A stretch of DNA of 14,272 bases from Xanthobacteraceae bacterium (GTDB lineage: Bacteria; Pseudomonadota; Alphaproteobacteria; Rhizobiales; Xanthobacteraceae), in NCBI GenBank assembly GCA_030039655.1, contig JASHVC010000483.1, positions 1 to 14,272 of the forward strand, read 5' to 3'. The notes below the pieces were generated by a model. That model was not told where the DNA came from. It worked only from the letters and a program-made list of their open reading frames with translations, and made no database searches. The position numbers and the translations under genes were made by a program. The number at the start of each line of letters is the position of its first letter. Positions within the stretch are counted from its first letter, which is position 1. Shown piece after piece: positions 7,763 through 13,990 of this stretch.

Positions 7763-8273
7763 CGGATGTCCCAAGTAGCAATTTCAAGGTTAGGCGCTAC
7801 GTGCTTGCGAAATATATCACCCAAGAATGTACCACGTGGGCGACACAACTAAAACGCATGCGGGTCCGCTGTGGAAAACCTCCCGCACTTAGGCTCCAAG
7901 ATAGGTTCTTGGTTCAAAGTACATGCTGTGTTTCTTTGTCAAGGATGGGTACCTAACGAGGTTTGTGGGCAAACAGCGCCGGTAGCAGGCGGGGGAGGGT
8001 TCGTGTAGGGAGATTTGTCACCATAAAGGTGCGGCAAAATATTTCAGCAAAACTCAAACTTGTTGGCCGTCATACTATTGGTAGCGGACTGCGCTGACGT
8101 TGCGAAGACAACGAAGGCTGGATGAGAGTCGGTACGCGATCATTGTCGTAGCGATGCAGAGCCAGGGGCGTGCTCCTGTAGCCTTAATTGCACGACGAGC
8201 ATTGTCCCCGCCGCAGAAGTTCATTAATTTATGCACCGATTTATTCTTGTGCCTTACATTTAGGATTTTTCTT
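7763..8273. other. 511-base intergenic region between divergent orphan genes
   Basis: This is the upstream region of both the minus-strand membrane-protein gene and the plus-strand secreted-protein gene, so it should hold both promoters. I can point to one candidate plus-strand promoter near 8202-8230. Open frames that extend into it (for example one starting near 8100 in frame with the secreted protein) lack ribosome-binding sites and family-like sequence. A purine-rich G-run lies near 7990-8010. I see no RNA gene or mobile-element end that I can support. Confidence 0.5.
8202..8230 (+). promoter_or_regulatory. Candidate sigma70 promoter for the secreted orphan protein
   Basis: TTGTCC (8202-8207), a 17-base spacer and TAATTT (8225-8230) lie 43 bases before the ATG at 8274. 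Two mismatches in each box; the spacing is ideal. Inference from sequence only. Confidence 0.35.
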
Positions 8274-8912
8274 ATGAACGACAGAGGCTCCTTTATCGGT
8301 TCAATTTTTCTGACGATGGTCCTTGCGGCATCGACCCTCGCGGGCCAAGCAAGCGCACAATCGTCGAAAGCACGCCCGGCACCTACGACGCAACAGCAAC
8401 CGCAGCTTCTTTCCTGGATCACGGTGAAAGACAAAGACGACGATACTAACTTGGCCTGCCACGATGATTTTAAGGTAGGCGCGTACCAAAAACCTTACCC
8501 CAATCGCAATTCACTGATCAATCGTTTCGAGCTTCTCGGTAACGGGCAGGTTCGACAGATCACCTGGTTTTTGAATGGCGACTATTATGTGGAGTCGATC
8601 TATACCCTCCCCGACCCCCAAGATAAAGATAAAGATAAAAAGGATAACGCAGCGTTTGTTGCTCCGCCGCAGACAATGGTCGACTTCCGGCATGACAGCC
8701 CAGCAACCATTTTTTTGGTTGAGCATCTAGAATTGTCTGTCCTGACTGCAGCCCAATGCCTGGCTATACGGCGACTATTTGAGGAGAGGCCTTCTGTGTC
8801 TCACATTGTAAGATATGCCGAGCCGAATTGGGTCAAGCCGCGTGCAAATATGAAACCGGCACAAAGCCTGCAGGACGTTACAAGCGAGATTGAAAAATTT
8901 CCTAAGAAATAG
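8274..8912 (+). CDS. Secreted or periplasmic protein of unknown function
   Basis: A 212-residue protein I do not recognise. It begins with a clear signal peptide: short polar start, hydrophobic core about residues 8-24, and ASA before a probable cut after residue 28. The mature part starts with a Ser/Pro/Gln-rich stretch (about 29-44), then a mixed domain with two cysteines (in LACHDD and AAQCLA) that could form one disulfide. A run of DK repeats near the middle comes from a three-copy GATAAA hexamer (8622-8639). No enzyme motif is seen. The ATG at 8274 has AGGA eight bases upstream and places the signal peptide at the N-terminus; the frame is open from 8100, but starting there would bury it. 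Moderate G+C and low resemblance to known families mark it as accessory. Confidence 0.62.
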   Translation: MNDRGSFIGSIFLTMVLAASTLAGQASAQSSKARPAPTTQQQPQLLSWITVKDKDDDTNLACHDDFKVGAYQKPYPNRNSLINRFELLGNGQVRQITWFLNGDYYVESIYTLPDPQDKDKDKKDNAAFVAPPQTMVDFRHDSPATIFLVEHLELSVLTAAQCLAIRRLFEERPSVSHIVRYAEPNWVKPRANMKPAQSLQDVTSEIEKFPKK

Positions 8913-8934
8913 CAGTTCAACGGGTCAGATGCGA

Positions 8935-8962
8935 TTGCAGTCGTGCCGGACACGACTATAAT
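8935..8962 (+). promoter_or_regulatory. Strong sigma70-like promoter ahead of tRNA-Gly
   Basis: TTGCAG (8935-8940), a 16-base spacer and a perfect TATAAT (8957-8962) form the best promoter match I saw in the window. It points toward the tRNA gene 142 bases downstream, with no gene in between. A 10-base word, GTGCCGGACA, occurs both in its spacer (8943-8952) and again at 9051-9060. The long leader might be removed by tRNA processing or be a separate transcript. Confidence 0.45.
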
Positions 8963-9104
8963 ATAGCTTTTCAGAAAGGTCGCCGGCCCTATCGCTTTCC
9001 ACAGTTGACGCTTTGTCGAGCGTTCATAGGCGGTGACGAGGCGGGGCACTGTGCCGGACAAACGTCAGACAAATGGGCGAAAATCGCATAGAAACCTCGA
9101 GCTC

Positions 9105-9179
9105 GCGGGCGTAGTTCAGTGGTAGAACATCAGCTTCCCAAGCTGAGTGTCGTGGGTTCGATTCCCATCGCCCGCTCCA
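9105..9179 (+). tRNA. tRNA-Gly (anticodon CCC)
   Basis: A full cloverleaf can be drawn. The acceptor stem pairs 9105-9111 with 9169-9175 (GCGGGCG/CGCCCGC). The D-arm is GTTC...GAAC, and the anticodon stem is TCAGC/GCTGA with loop TTCCCAA. The T-arm is GTGGG/CCCAT with loop TTCGATT; its closing G-T pair is a wobble. The anticodon CCC (9137-9139) reads the glycine codon GGG. CCA (9177-9179) is encoded. The sequence is intact, so it should be functional. Confidence 0.97.
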
Positions 9180-9260
9180 ACCTTCGCGCCTTTCGGCGCT
9201 TCGGTTGGCAAGCCAACCGTACCGCGAAGGTTGCCCGCCGTAGCTTCAGCGAAGGCGGGC
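9178..9260. repeat. Cluster of strong inverted repeats at the tRNA 3' end
   Basis: An 11-bp perfect outer stem pairs 9178-9188 with 9223-9233; its left arm begins inside the tRNA CCA end. Inside it are an 8-bp perfect hairpin (CGGTTGGC 9202-9209 with GCCAACCG 9212-9219, AA loop) and an alternative 5-bp hairpin (9186-9190 with 9195-9199, loop TTTC). A second unit follows: GCCCGCC 9233-9239 with GGCGGGC 9254-9260. The word GCGAAGG occurs in both units (9224-9230 and 9249-9255). It could serve as tRNA terminator or processing signal; no T-run follows. The second unit resembles short palindromic repeats I recall from Bradyrhizobium-type genomes, unverified. Confidence 0.8.
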
Positions 9261-9302
9261 GCCTCCAAACAAAGTGAAGCCAACTACTTCGAGGAAACAC
9301 CC

Positions 9303-10160
9303 ATGCCCATCAGCAACATCCGCGGCGTTAACATCAATTGGCAGGTCATCGGCGACCGCGGCCCGTGGGTGATGGCGACCACGGGCGGTCGGCGCGGCTA
9401 CTACGAATTCGTTCCGATGGCGGAGAAGATCGCCCGCAACGGCTTCCGCGTGATGCTGCACGATCGCCGCAACACCGGCGCGTCCGATCTGTGGATCGAA
9501 GGCAACGAGGGCGAGGAAGCGCCGTGGCTCGGCGATATGTACGAACTGATGCGCAGCCAGGACGCGCTGCCGGCGTTCTTTTGCGGCTCGTCGGCGGGCG
9601 CGCGCACCTCGATCCGGTTTTATCTGAAGTATCCGCAAGCCGTGCGCGGCCTTTTGCTGCTGCGTGTCACCGGCGGCGAATTCGCGGCGAACCGGCTGCC
9701 CGAGAACTATTACGGGCAATTCATCGCCGCCGCCAAACAGGGCGGCATGGAAGCCGTCTGTGCCATGGACGCCTGGAAGGAGCGGTTCAAGGAAAACCCG
9801 CGCGGTCGCGACTATCTGGCCAAGTTGCCGGCGGACAAATTCATCCAGGTGTTCACGCGCTGGAAGGAAATATTCGCGGCCGGTGGCATGCATCCGGTGA
9901 TGGGCGTGACCGAGCAGGAGCTTCGCTCCATCAAGGTGCCGACCATCATCATTCCCGGTAACGATCAGACCCATTCGAGCGCCAGCGCCGCGATCGCGCA
10001 TAAATACATCCCCGGCAGCGAGGTTCATCAGCTGCCGATCAAGGACCAGGAAGTCCCGCTTATTCCCTTCCCCGAATGGGGTCCCTACGAGGACGAGATC
10101 GCGCGCGTCTTCGTCAATTTCATGCAGCGCACAATCGCGGCGGAGAAGACCGCGGCCTGA
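9303..10160 (+). CDS. Alpha/beta-hydrolase-fold protein next to an ABC importer operon
   Basis: A 285-residue cytoplasmic protein with no signal peptide. The nucleophile elbow is CGSSAGA with Ser97 (GxSxG at 95-99). HDRRNTGAS (from about residue 53) matches the strand-4 HDxRGxGxS motif of the fold, and IIPGND (Asp221) fits the acid position. The usual C-terminal catalytic histidine is missing: after VHQLP the chain reads IPFPEWGPYEDE where GHxxxxE is expected. Only His224, His233 and His242 lie nearby. It may therefore be a divergent esterase, amidase or C-C hydrolase, or a non-enzymatic member. GAGGA lies seven bases before the ATG at 9303; longer starts would run into the tRNA and hairpins. 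The gene ends in a hairpin 148 bases before the ABC binding-protein gene. A role in processing the imported substrate is possible but unproven. Confidence 0.85.
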   Translation: MPISNIRGVNINWQVIGDRGPWVMATTGGRRGYYEFVPMAEKIARNGFRVMLHDRRNTGASDLWIEGNEGEEAPWLGDMYELMRSQDALPAFFCGSSAGARTSIRFYLKYPQAVRGLLLLRVTGGEFAANRLPENYYGQFIAAAKQGGMEAVCAMDAWKERFKENPRGRDYLAKLPADKFIQVFTRWKEIFAAGGMHPVMGVTEQELRSIKVPTIIIPGNDQTHSSASAAIAHKYIPGSEVHQLPIKDQEVPLIPFPEWGPYEDEIARVFVNFMQRTIAAEKTAA

Positions 10161-10174
10161 GGCTTCAGGCCGCG
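10151..10174 (+). terminator. Perfect hairpin over the hydrolase stop codon
   Basis: CGCGGCCTGA (10151-10160) pairs exactly with TCAGGCCGCG (10165-10174) across a GGCT loop; the left arm includes the stop codon. The following bases (TCTAACC) are not a real T-run, so this may stabilise the 3' end or give partial termination rather than full termination. Confidence 0.5.
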
Positions 10175-10214
10175 TCTAACCTGCCTCCTGCGAACAGTCT
10201 GCGACAGCGCCGAA

Positions 10215-10289
10215 CTGGACATTTCTGGACTTTTCGGGTTCCGTCGGAATAAGTGAATCAGCACCCCTGCTTTAATCACGGGGCACCCC
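10215..10289 (+). promoter_or_regulatory. Phased direct repeats upstream of the ABC binding-protein gene
   Basis: CTGGAC occurs at 10215-10220 and 10225-10230, exactly 10 bases apart. GCACCCC occurs at 10261-10267 and 10283-10289, 22 bases apart. Both spacings are near whole DNA helical turns, as for dimeric or cooperative regulator sites. No convincing -35/-10 pair is evident. The gap is 148 bases and should hold the operon promoter if the upstream hairpin terminates. Confidence 0.25.
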
Positions 10290-10308
10290 AACCGTGGGAG
10301 GGAGGACA

Positions 10309-11427
10309 ATGAAGCGCGCCGTCTTTTTTGCCTTGGCCGCAGCTCTTGGTTTCGCGCAGCCGGCTCTTGCACAAGAAACAATCAAGATCGGAGCCGTCGA
10401 GGCGCTGAGCGGTCCGGCCGCCAAATACGGTGTGTCCATTCGCCATGGCATCGAGCTTGGTGTCGATCAGGTCAACGCCAAAGGCGTGATCGGCGGCCAG
10501 AAGATCGAGATGATCTTCGAGGACTCAGCCGGACAAAAGGATCAGGCGCTCAACGCCATGAAAAAGCTTTTGGCGCGCGACCGCGTCGTCGTGGTGCTTG
10601 GTCCGACATTGTCCAACGAAATGTTCGCTGCGGGCCCGGCGGCGGTCGAACGCCAGATTCCCGATATCGGCACTTCGACCACGGCGAACGGCATCACGGA
10701 TATCGGCGAATGGATTTTCCGCACTTCAATGCCCGAGTCTGACGTACTTCCGGTCACGGTTGCGACCGTGAAGAAGAAGTACGGGGTCAAGAAGGTCGCG
10801 CTGATGTACTCGAACGACGACGCCTTCACCAAATCGGGCTTCGACGTCATGAAGGCGGCGGTGGAAAAGGAGGGCATCGAGATCGCCACCATCGAGACCT
10901 TCAGCACCAAGGACACGGACTTCTCCGCCCAGCTCACCAAGATCAAGGGTTTGAACGTCGATGCCATCGGCGTCTCGGCCCTCGCCGAGGCTGGCGCGGG
11001 TGTCGTTCTGCAGGCGCGGCAGCTCGGTATTCCGCCGAGCGTCGTCATGTTTGGCGGCAACGGGTTCAACTCGCCGAAAGTCGCGGAGATCGCCGGTAAG
11101 GCGGCCGAGGGCTTCATGGTCGGCACGCCGTGGTTCATCGGCAAGAAGGATCCGCTTAATCAGCAATTCGTCGCCGCCTTCAAGCAGAAGTACGGCGAAG
11201 ACCCGGATCAGTTCGCGGCGCAGGCCTACGACACCGTGTTCATTCTTGCCGAAGCGTTCGATCGCGCCGGTAGCACAGAGAACACGAAGCTGCGTGAGGC
11301 GCTACTCAAGACCGATCACAAGGGAGTCCTGGGGCCGTTTCGCTTCACGCCGCATCGCGATCCCGCTTCGGCGGAAGGCGTCGTGGTGCTGGCGGTGAAG
11401 AACGGCAAGTTCGACACGCTGGATTAG
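10309..11427 (+). CDS. Periplasmic substrate-binding protein of a branched-chain amino acid/amide-type ABC importer
   Basis: A 372-residue type I periplasmic binding protein (Peripla_BP_6, LivJ/LivK/AmiC-like), which captures ligand in the periplasm and delivers it to the permease pair encoded next door. The signal peptide is clear: KR, a hydrophobic core, and ALA before a cut near residue 21. The mature chain opens with TIKIGAVEALSGPAAKYG, the standard first strand and ligand loop. Later family marks are GVIGGQKIEMIFEDSAG, GPTLSNE and QAYDTVF. GAGGA precedes the ATG at 10309; a GTG at 10294 in the same frame is less likely. It heads the operon and is separated from the first permease by 45 bases containing a hairpin. 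Ligands of such proteins range from branched-chain amino acids to amides, urea and aromatic acids, and cannot be told from sequence alone. Confidence 0.93.
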   Translation: MKRAVFFALAAALGFAQPALAQETIKIGAVEALSGPAAKYGVSIRHGIELGVDQVNAKGVIGGQKIEMIFEDSAGQKDQALNAMKKLLARDRVVVVLGPTLSNEMFAAGPAAVERQIPDIGTSTTANGITDIGEWIFRTSMPESDVLPVTVATVKKKYGVKKVALMYSNDDAFTKSGFDVMKAAVEKEGIEIATIETFSTKDTDFSAQLTKIKGLNVDAIGVSALAEAGAGVVLQARQLGIPPSVVMFGGNGFNSPKVAEIAGKAAEGFMVGTPWFIGKKDPLNQQFVAAFKQKYGEDPDQFAAQAYDTVFILAEAFDRAGSTENTKLREALLKTDHKGVLGPFRFTPHRDPASAEGVVVLAVKNGKFDTLD

Positions 11428-11441
11428 CCGGGCCTCGGCGC

Positions 11442-11459
11442 GCCCGCTTAGCGGCGGGC
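11442..11459 (+). other. Intercistronic hairpin between binding protein and first permease
   Basis: GCCCGC (11442-11447) pairs with GCGGGC (11454-11459) around a 6-base loop, between the binding-protein stop and the permease start. Hairpins here in ABC operons often protect the upstream mRNA so more binding protein is made than permease; that role is inference. Confidence 0.4.
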
Positions 11460-11472
11460 CGCCGGCTGCGCG

Positions 11473-12354
11473 ATGCTCCCTCAACAGCTCTTCAACGCGC
11501 TCGTCCTCGGCTCGGTCTACGCGCTTTTCTCCATGGGCTTCACGCTGACCTTCGGCGTGTTGCGCGTGATCAATCTGCTGTACGGATTCTATGTGGCGGC
11601 GGGCGCATTTCTCGCTTTGGTTCTGGTCCGCGACGCGGGTTTGCCGCTGTGGGCCGCGGGCCTTTTGGCCGCGCTCGGCACCGGCGTCATTGGCACGGTT
11701 TGTGACACCACGGTGTTGACGCCGCTGCGCCGCGCCAAAGCGCCTGAGCTTGCCAGCTTGATCGTGACTCTCGGCGGCGTGCTGCTCGCCAACAGCATCA
11801 TGTTTCTCATCTTCGGCGCCGAAGTAAGACGTTTCCCCGTCAACGTGCTGAGCCAGACGCCCATAAGCTTGGGGTCGCTGCAGATCGGAACAATTCAGCT
11901 CGTCATTATCGTCGTGGTCGCACTTGTGGTCACGGCGCTGTTTTGGTTCATTGAGCGCACACGTCTCGGCATTGCCATCCGCGCGCTGTCGGAGAATCCG
12001 GATGCCGCCTCGCTGATGGGCGTCCACGTCGAGGCGATGTTCATGGGTATCTCGTTCATCGCCGCCACGCTGACCGGGATTGCCGGCATTCTCATCGGGC
12101 TCAATTTCAATGCGGTCGACCCTTACATGGGCGAACCGCTCATGCTGCGGGCCTTCGCCGTCGTCATCATTGGCGGCTTGGGCGATATTCGCGGCGCCCT
12201 GATCGCGGGGCTCGCGCTCGGCTTCATCGAGGTCATGACGGCCGGATATTTGTCGTCGAATTATAAGGATGCGGCGGGCTTTGCGGCCATGGTGATTACA
12301 TTATGGCTGCGTCCTTCGGGTTTGTTCGGCCGCTCGGTGGCAAGACGGGCCTGA
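11473..12354 (+). CDS. livH: LivH-type permease of the ABC importer
   Basis: A 293-residue inner-membrane protein with about eight hydrophobic segments, one of the two permease subunits of a HAAT-type importer. The N-terminal LFNALVLGSVYALFSMGFTL and FGVLRVINLLYG are hallmarks of the LivH family; the last usually reads NFAHG, so the histidine is tyrosine here. The EAA-like loop that contacts the ATPases is TRLGIAIRALSENPDAASLMGV near residues 160-181. The C-terminal FAVVIIGGLGDIRGALIAG is also typical. No strong Shine-Dalgarno precedes the ATG at 11473, but the family N-terminus begins right there. It follows the binding protein by 45 bases and is two bases from the next permease. The name reflects the family; the ligand may not be leucine. 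Confidence 0.93.
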   Translation: MLPQQLFNALVLGSVYALFSMGFTLTFGVLRVINLLYGFYVAAGAFLALVLVRDAGLPLWAAGLLAALGTGVIGTVCDTTVLTPLRRAKAPELASLIVTLGGVLLANSIMFLIFGAEVRRFPVNVLSQTPISLGSLQIGTIQLVIIVVVALVVTALFWFIERTRLGIAIRALSENPDAASLMGVHVEAMFMGISFIAATLTGIAGILIGLNFNAVDPYMGEPLMLRAFAVVIIGGLGDIRGALIAGLALGFIEVMTAGYLSSNYKDAAGFAAMVITLWLRPSGLFGRSVARRA

Positions 12355-12356
12355 CC

Positions 12357-13196
12357 ATGCCGCCTTGGCTTGACGACTTCCTTTGGGCTTACGGCAGTTT
12401 CATTTACGGACTCGGCGTCAACGCGATTCTGGGCCTGTCGATGTACGCGGTGCTGGCGCTCGGCCAGCTCTCGCTCGGCCAGGCCGCGTTCATGGGCATC
12501 GGCGCATATACGAGCGCGGTGCTGACTGTCAGGTTCGGCGTGCCGTTTCCGCTGGTGCTGTGCGCCGCCATGACCACGCCCATGGTTGCGGCCGCGATCA
12601 TCGGCGTGCCAACGTTGCGGCTCACCGGCGTTTATCTTGCCATGGCCACCATCGGCTTTGGCGAGGTGATGCGCATTCTCTACATCAATACCGACTACAT
12701 CGGCGGCGCGCTCGGCTTCAGCGGCATTCCCGAGAAAGCGCAAGGCTGGATCATCTACGGGCTGCTCGCCGTCATCCTGCTAGGTTTTGTGTCGGCGACG
12801 CGTTCAAAGCTCGGCCGCGCCTTCGAGGCGATCCGGGAAGACGAAGATGCGGCGCGCGCCATCGGCATCAATGTCGCGGCCTACAAATTCACGACTCTCC
12901 TGGTATCGGCAGCCTTGGCTGGCCTCGCGGGCGCGTTGAACGCGCATTATTCGTCGTTCATCGGCCCTAACGAATACGGTTTCGACACCGCCGTGACGAT
13001 TCTCAGCTTTGCCATCCTGGGCGGCGTGACCACGCCGCTCGGCCCTGTGCTCGGCGCTTTCGTGCTCAGCGCGCTGCCCGAATTGCTGCGTCCGCTGCAC
13101 GATTTCCGGCTGGTCTTCAACGGGCTCATCATCGTGCTGGTGGTCATATTTCTTCCCAAAGGCATCCTCGGCTTTCGCGTGCGCAGGGTCGGATGA
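12357..13196 (+). CDS. livM: LivM-type permease of the ABC importer
   Basis: A 279-residue inner-membrane permease, the partner of the LivH-type subunit. Family marks are YAVLALGQLSLGQAAFMGIGAY near the N-terminus, the LRLTGVYLAMATIGFGE segment, and the ATPase-contact loop SKLGRAFEAIREDEDAARAIG. About eight hydrophobic segments are visible. The ATG at 12357 follows the upstream stop by two bases, suggesting coupled translation. An in-frame ATG at 12303 would add 18 residues overlapping the upstream gene and lacks family support. Its stop codon overlaps the next start (ATGA at 13193). The chain is shorter than E. coli LivM (over 400 residues), as is usual for soil alphaproteobacterial versions. 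Confidence 0.93.
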   Translation: MPPWLDDFLWAYGSFIYGLGVNAILGLSMYAVLALGQLSLGQAAFMGIGAYTSAVLTVRFGVPFPLVLCAAMTTPMVAAAIIGVPTLRLTGVYLAMATIGFGEVMRILYINTDYIGGALGFSGIPEKAQGWIIYGLLAVILLGFVSATRSKLGRAFEAIREDEDAARAIGINVAAYKFTTLLVSAALAGLAGALNAHYSSFIGPNEYGFDTAVTILSFAILGGVTTPLGPVLGAFVLSALPELLRPLHDFRLVFNGLIIVLVVIFLPKGILGFRVRRVG

Positions 13197-13990
13197 GTGA
13201 GCCGCTTCTCAAGGTGCACGGCATCACCCGCAGGTTCGCCGGGTTGGTGGCCGTGGACGACCTCTCCTTCGTGGTCGCGCCCGGCACCGTACACGCGCTG
13301 ATCGGACCGAACGGCGCCGGCAAGACAACGCTCTTCAACCTCATTTCAGGTCTGTTGCGGCCGACCCAGGGTTCGATCACCTTCGCCGATCGCGACATCA
13401 CCGCGCTGCGGCCCTATGCGCGCGTTGCCTTGGGGCTTGGCCGTACGTTTCAGAACCTGCGCCTGTTCGGCGAGATGACCGTGCTCGAGAACGTCCTGAC
13501 CGGACGGCATGTCCGGCTCGGCGTCCCCTGGCCCGCGACCGTGCTACGGCTGGGCGGGGCTCGCGCCGAAGAGCGAGACGCGATTGCGCGGGCGCGTGAG
13601 TTGCTGCGCTTCGTCAAGCTTGAAGATCACGAGGATCAGCTCGCGTCCGCGCTCGCCTATGGCGACCAGCGGCGGCTCGAGATCGCCCGCGCGCTGGCGA
13701 CCGATCCGAAGCTTCTCCTGCTCGATGAACCCGCGGCCGGAATGAATCCGACCGAGACGGCCTCGCTCGCGGCCTTGCTGCAATCGCTGCGCGGCGGCGG
13801 ACTCACCATTTTGTTGATCGAGCACGACATGAATTTCGTCATGGGGCTGTGCGATCGCCTCACCGTGCTCAACTTCGGCCGCAAGATCGCCGAGGGGACG
13901 CCCAGCGAGATCCGCGTTCACCCGGCCGTGATCGAGGCTTATCTGGGCGGGTCGTATCGACCGCAAGCCCAGGCCGCGGGCATGTCATGA
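13193..13990 (+). CDS. livG: LivG-type ATPase of the ABC importer
   Basis: A complete 265-residue cytoplasmic ATP-binding subunit that drives the permease pair. The Walker A motif is GPNGAGKTT (38-46). The Q-loop region reads GLGRTFQNLRLF. The signature motif is LAYGDQRRLE (154-163), the LivG/LivF variant of LSGGQ. Walker B is LLLLDEP with Asp178 and Glu179, followed by AAGMNP. The switch histidine is in LLIEHDM. The start codon overlaps the LivM-type stop in ATGA, and the stop overlaps the next ATPase start in the same way, so synthesis of the two is likely matched. LivG is favoured over LivF by the RTFQNLRLF segment and the AGMNP tail. Confidence 0.95.
   Translation: MSEPLLKVHGITRRFAGLVAVDDLSFVVAPGTVHALIGPNGAGKTTLFNLISGLLRPTQGSITFADRDITALRPYARVALGLGRTFQNLRLFGEMTVLENVLTGRHVRLGVPWPATVLRLGGARAEERDAIARARELLRFVKLEDHEDQLASALAYGDQRRLEIARALATDPKLLLLDEPAAGMNPTETASLAALLQSLRGGGLTILLIEHDMNFVMGLCDRLTVLNFGRKIAEGTPSEIRVHPAVIEAYLGGSYRPQAQAAGMS

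Noticed and set aside
8100..8273. N-terminal extension of the secreted orphan protein
   Set aside because: It would place the signal peptide in the interior and lacks a ribosome-binding site.
8801..9061. An 86-codon minus-strand frame across the end of the secreted-protein gene
   Set aside because: It overlaps the supported gene antisense, has no ribosome-binding site that I see, and looks like no known family.
9105..9179. tRNA-Gly as an integration (att) site for the orphan segment
   Set aside because: I found no second copy of the tRNA 3' end and no integrase in the window, so an att call is not supported.
9147..9302. Upstream start of the alpha/beta hydrolase overlapping the tRNA
   Set aside because: The extra residues are the translated tRNA and hairpins; GAGGA before 9303 marks the real start.
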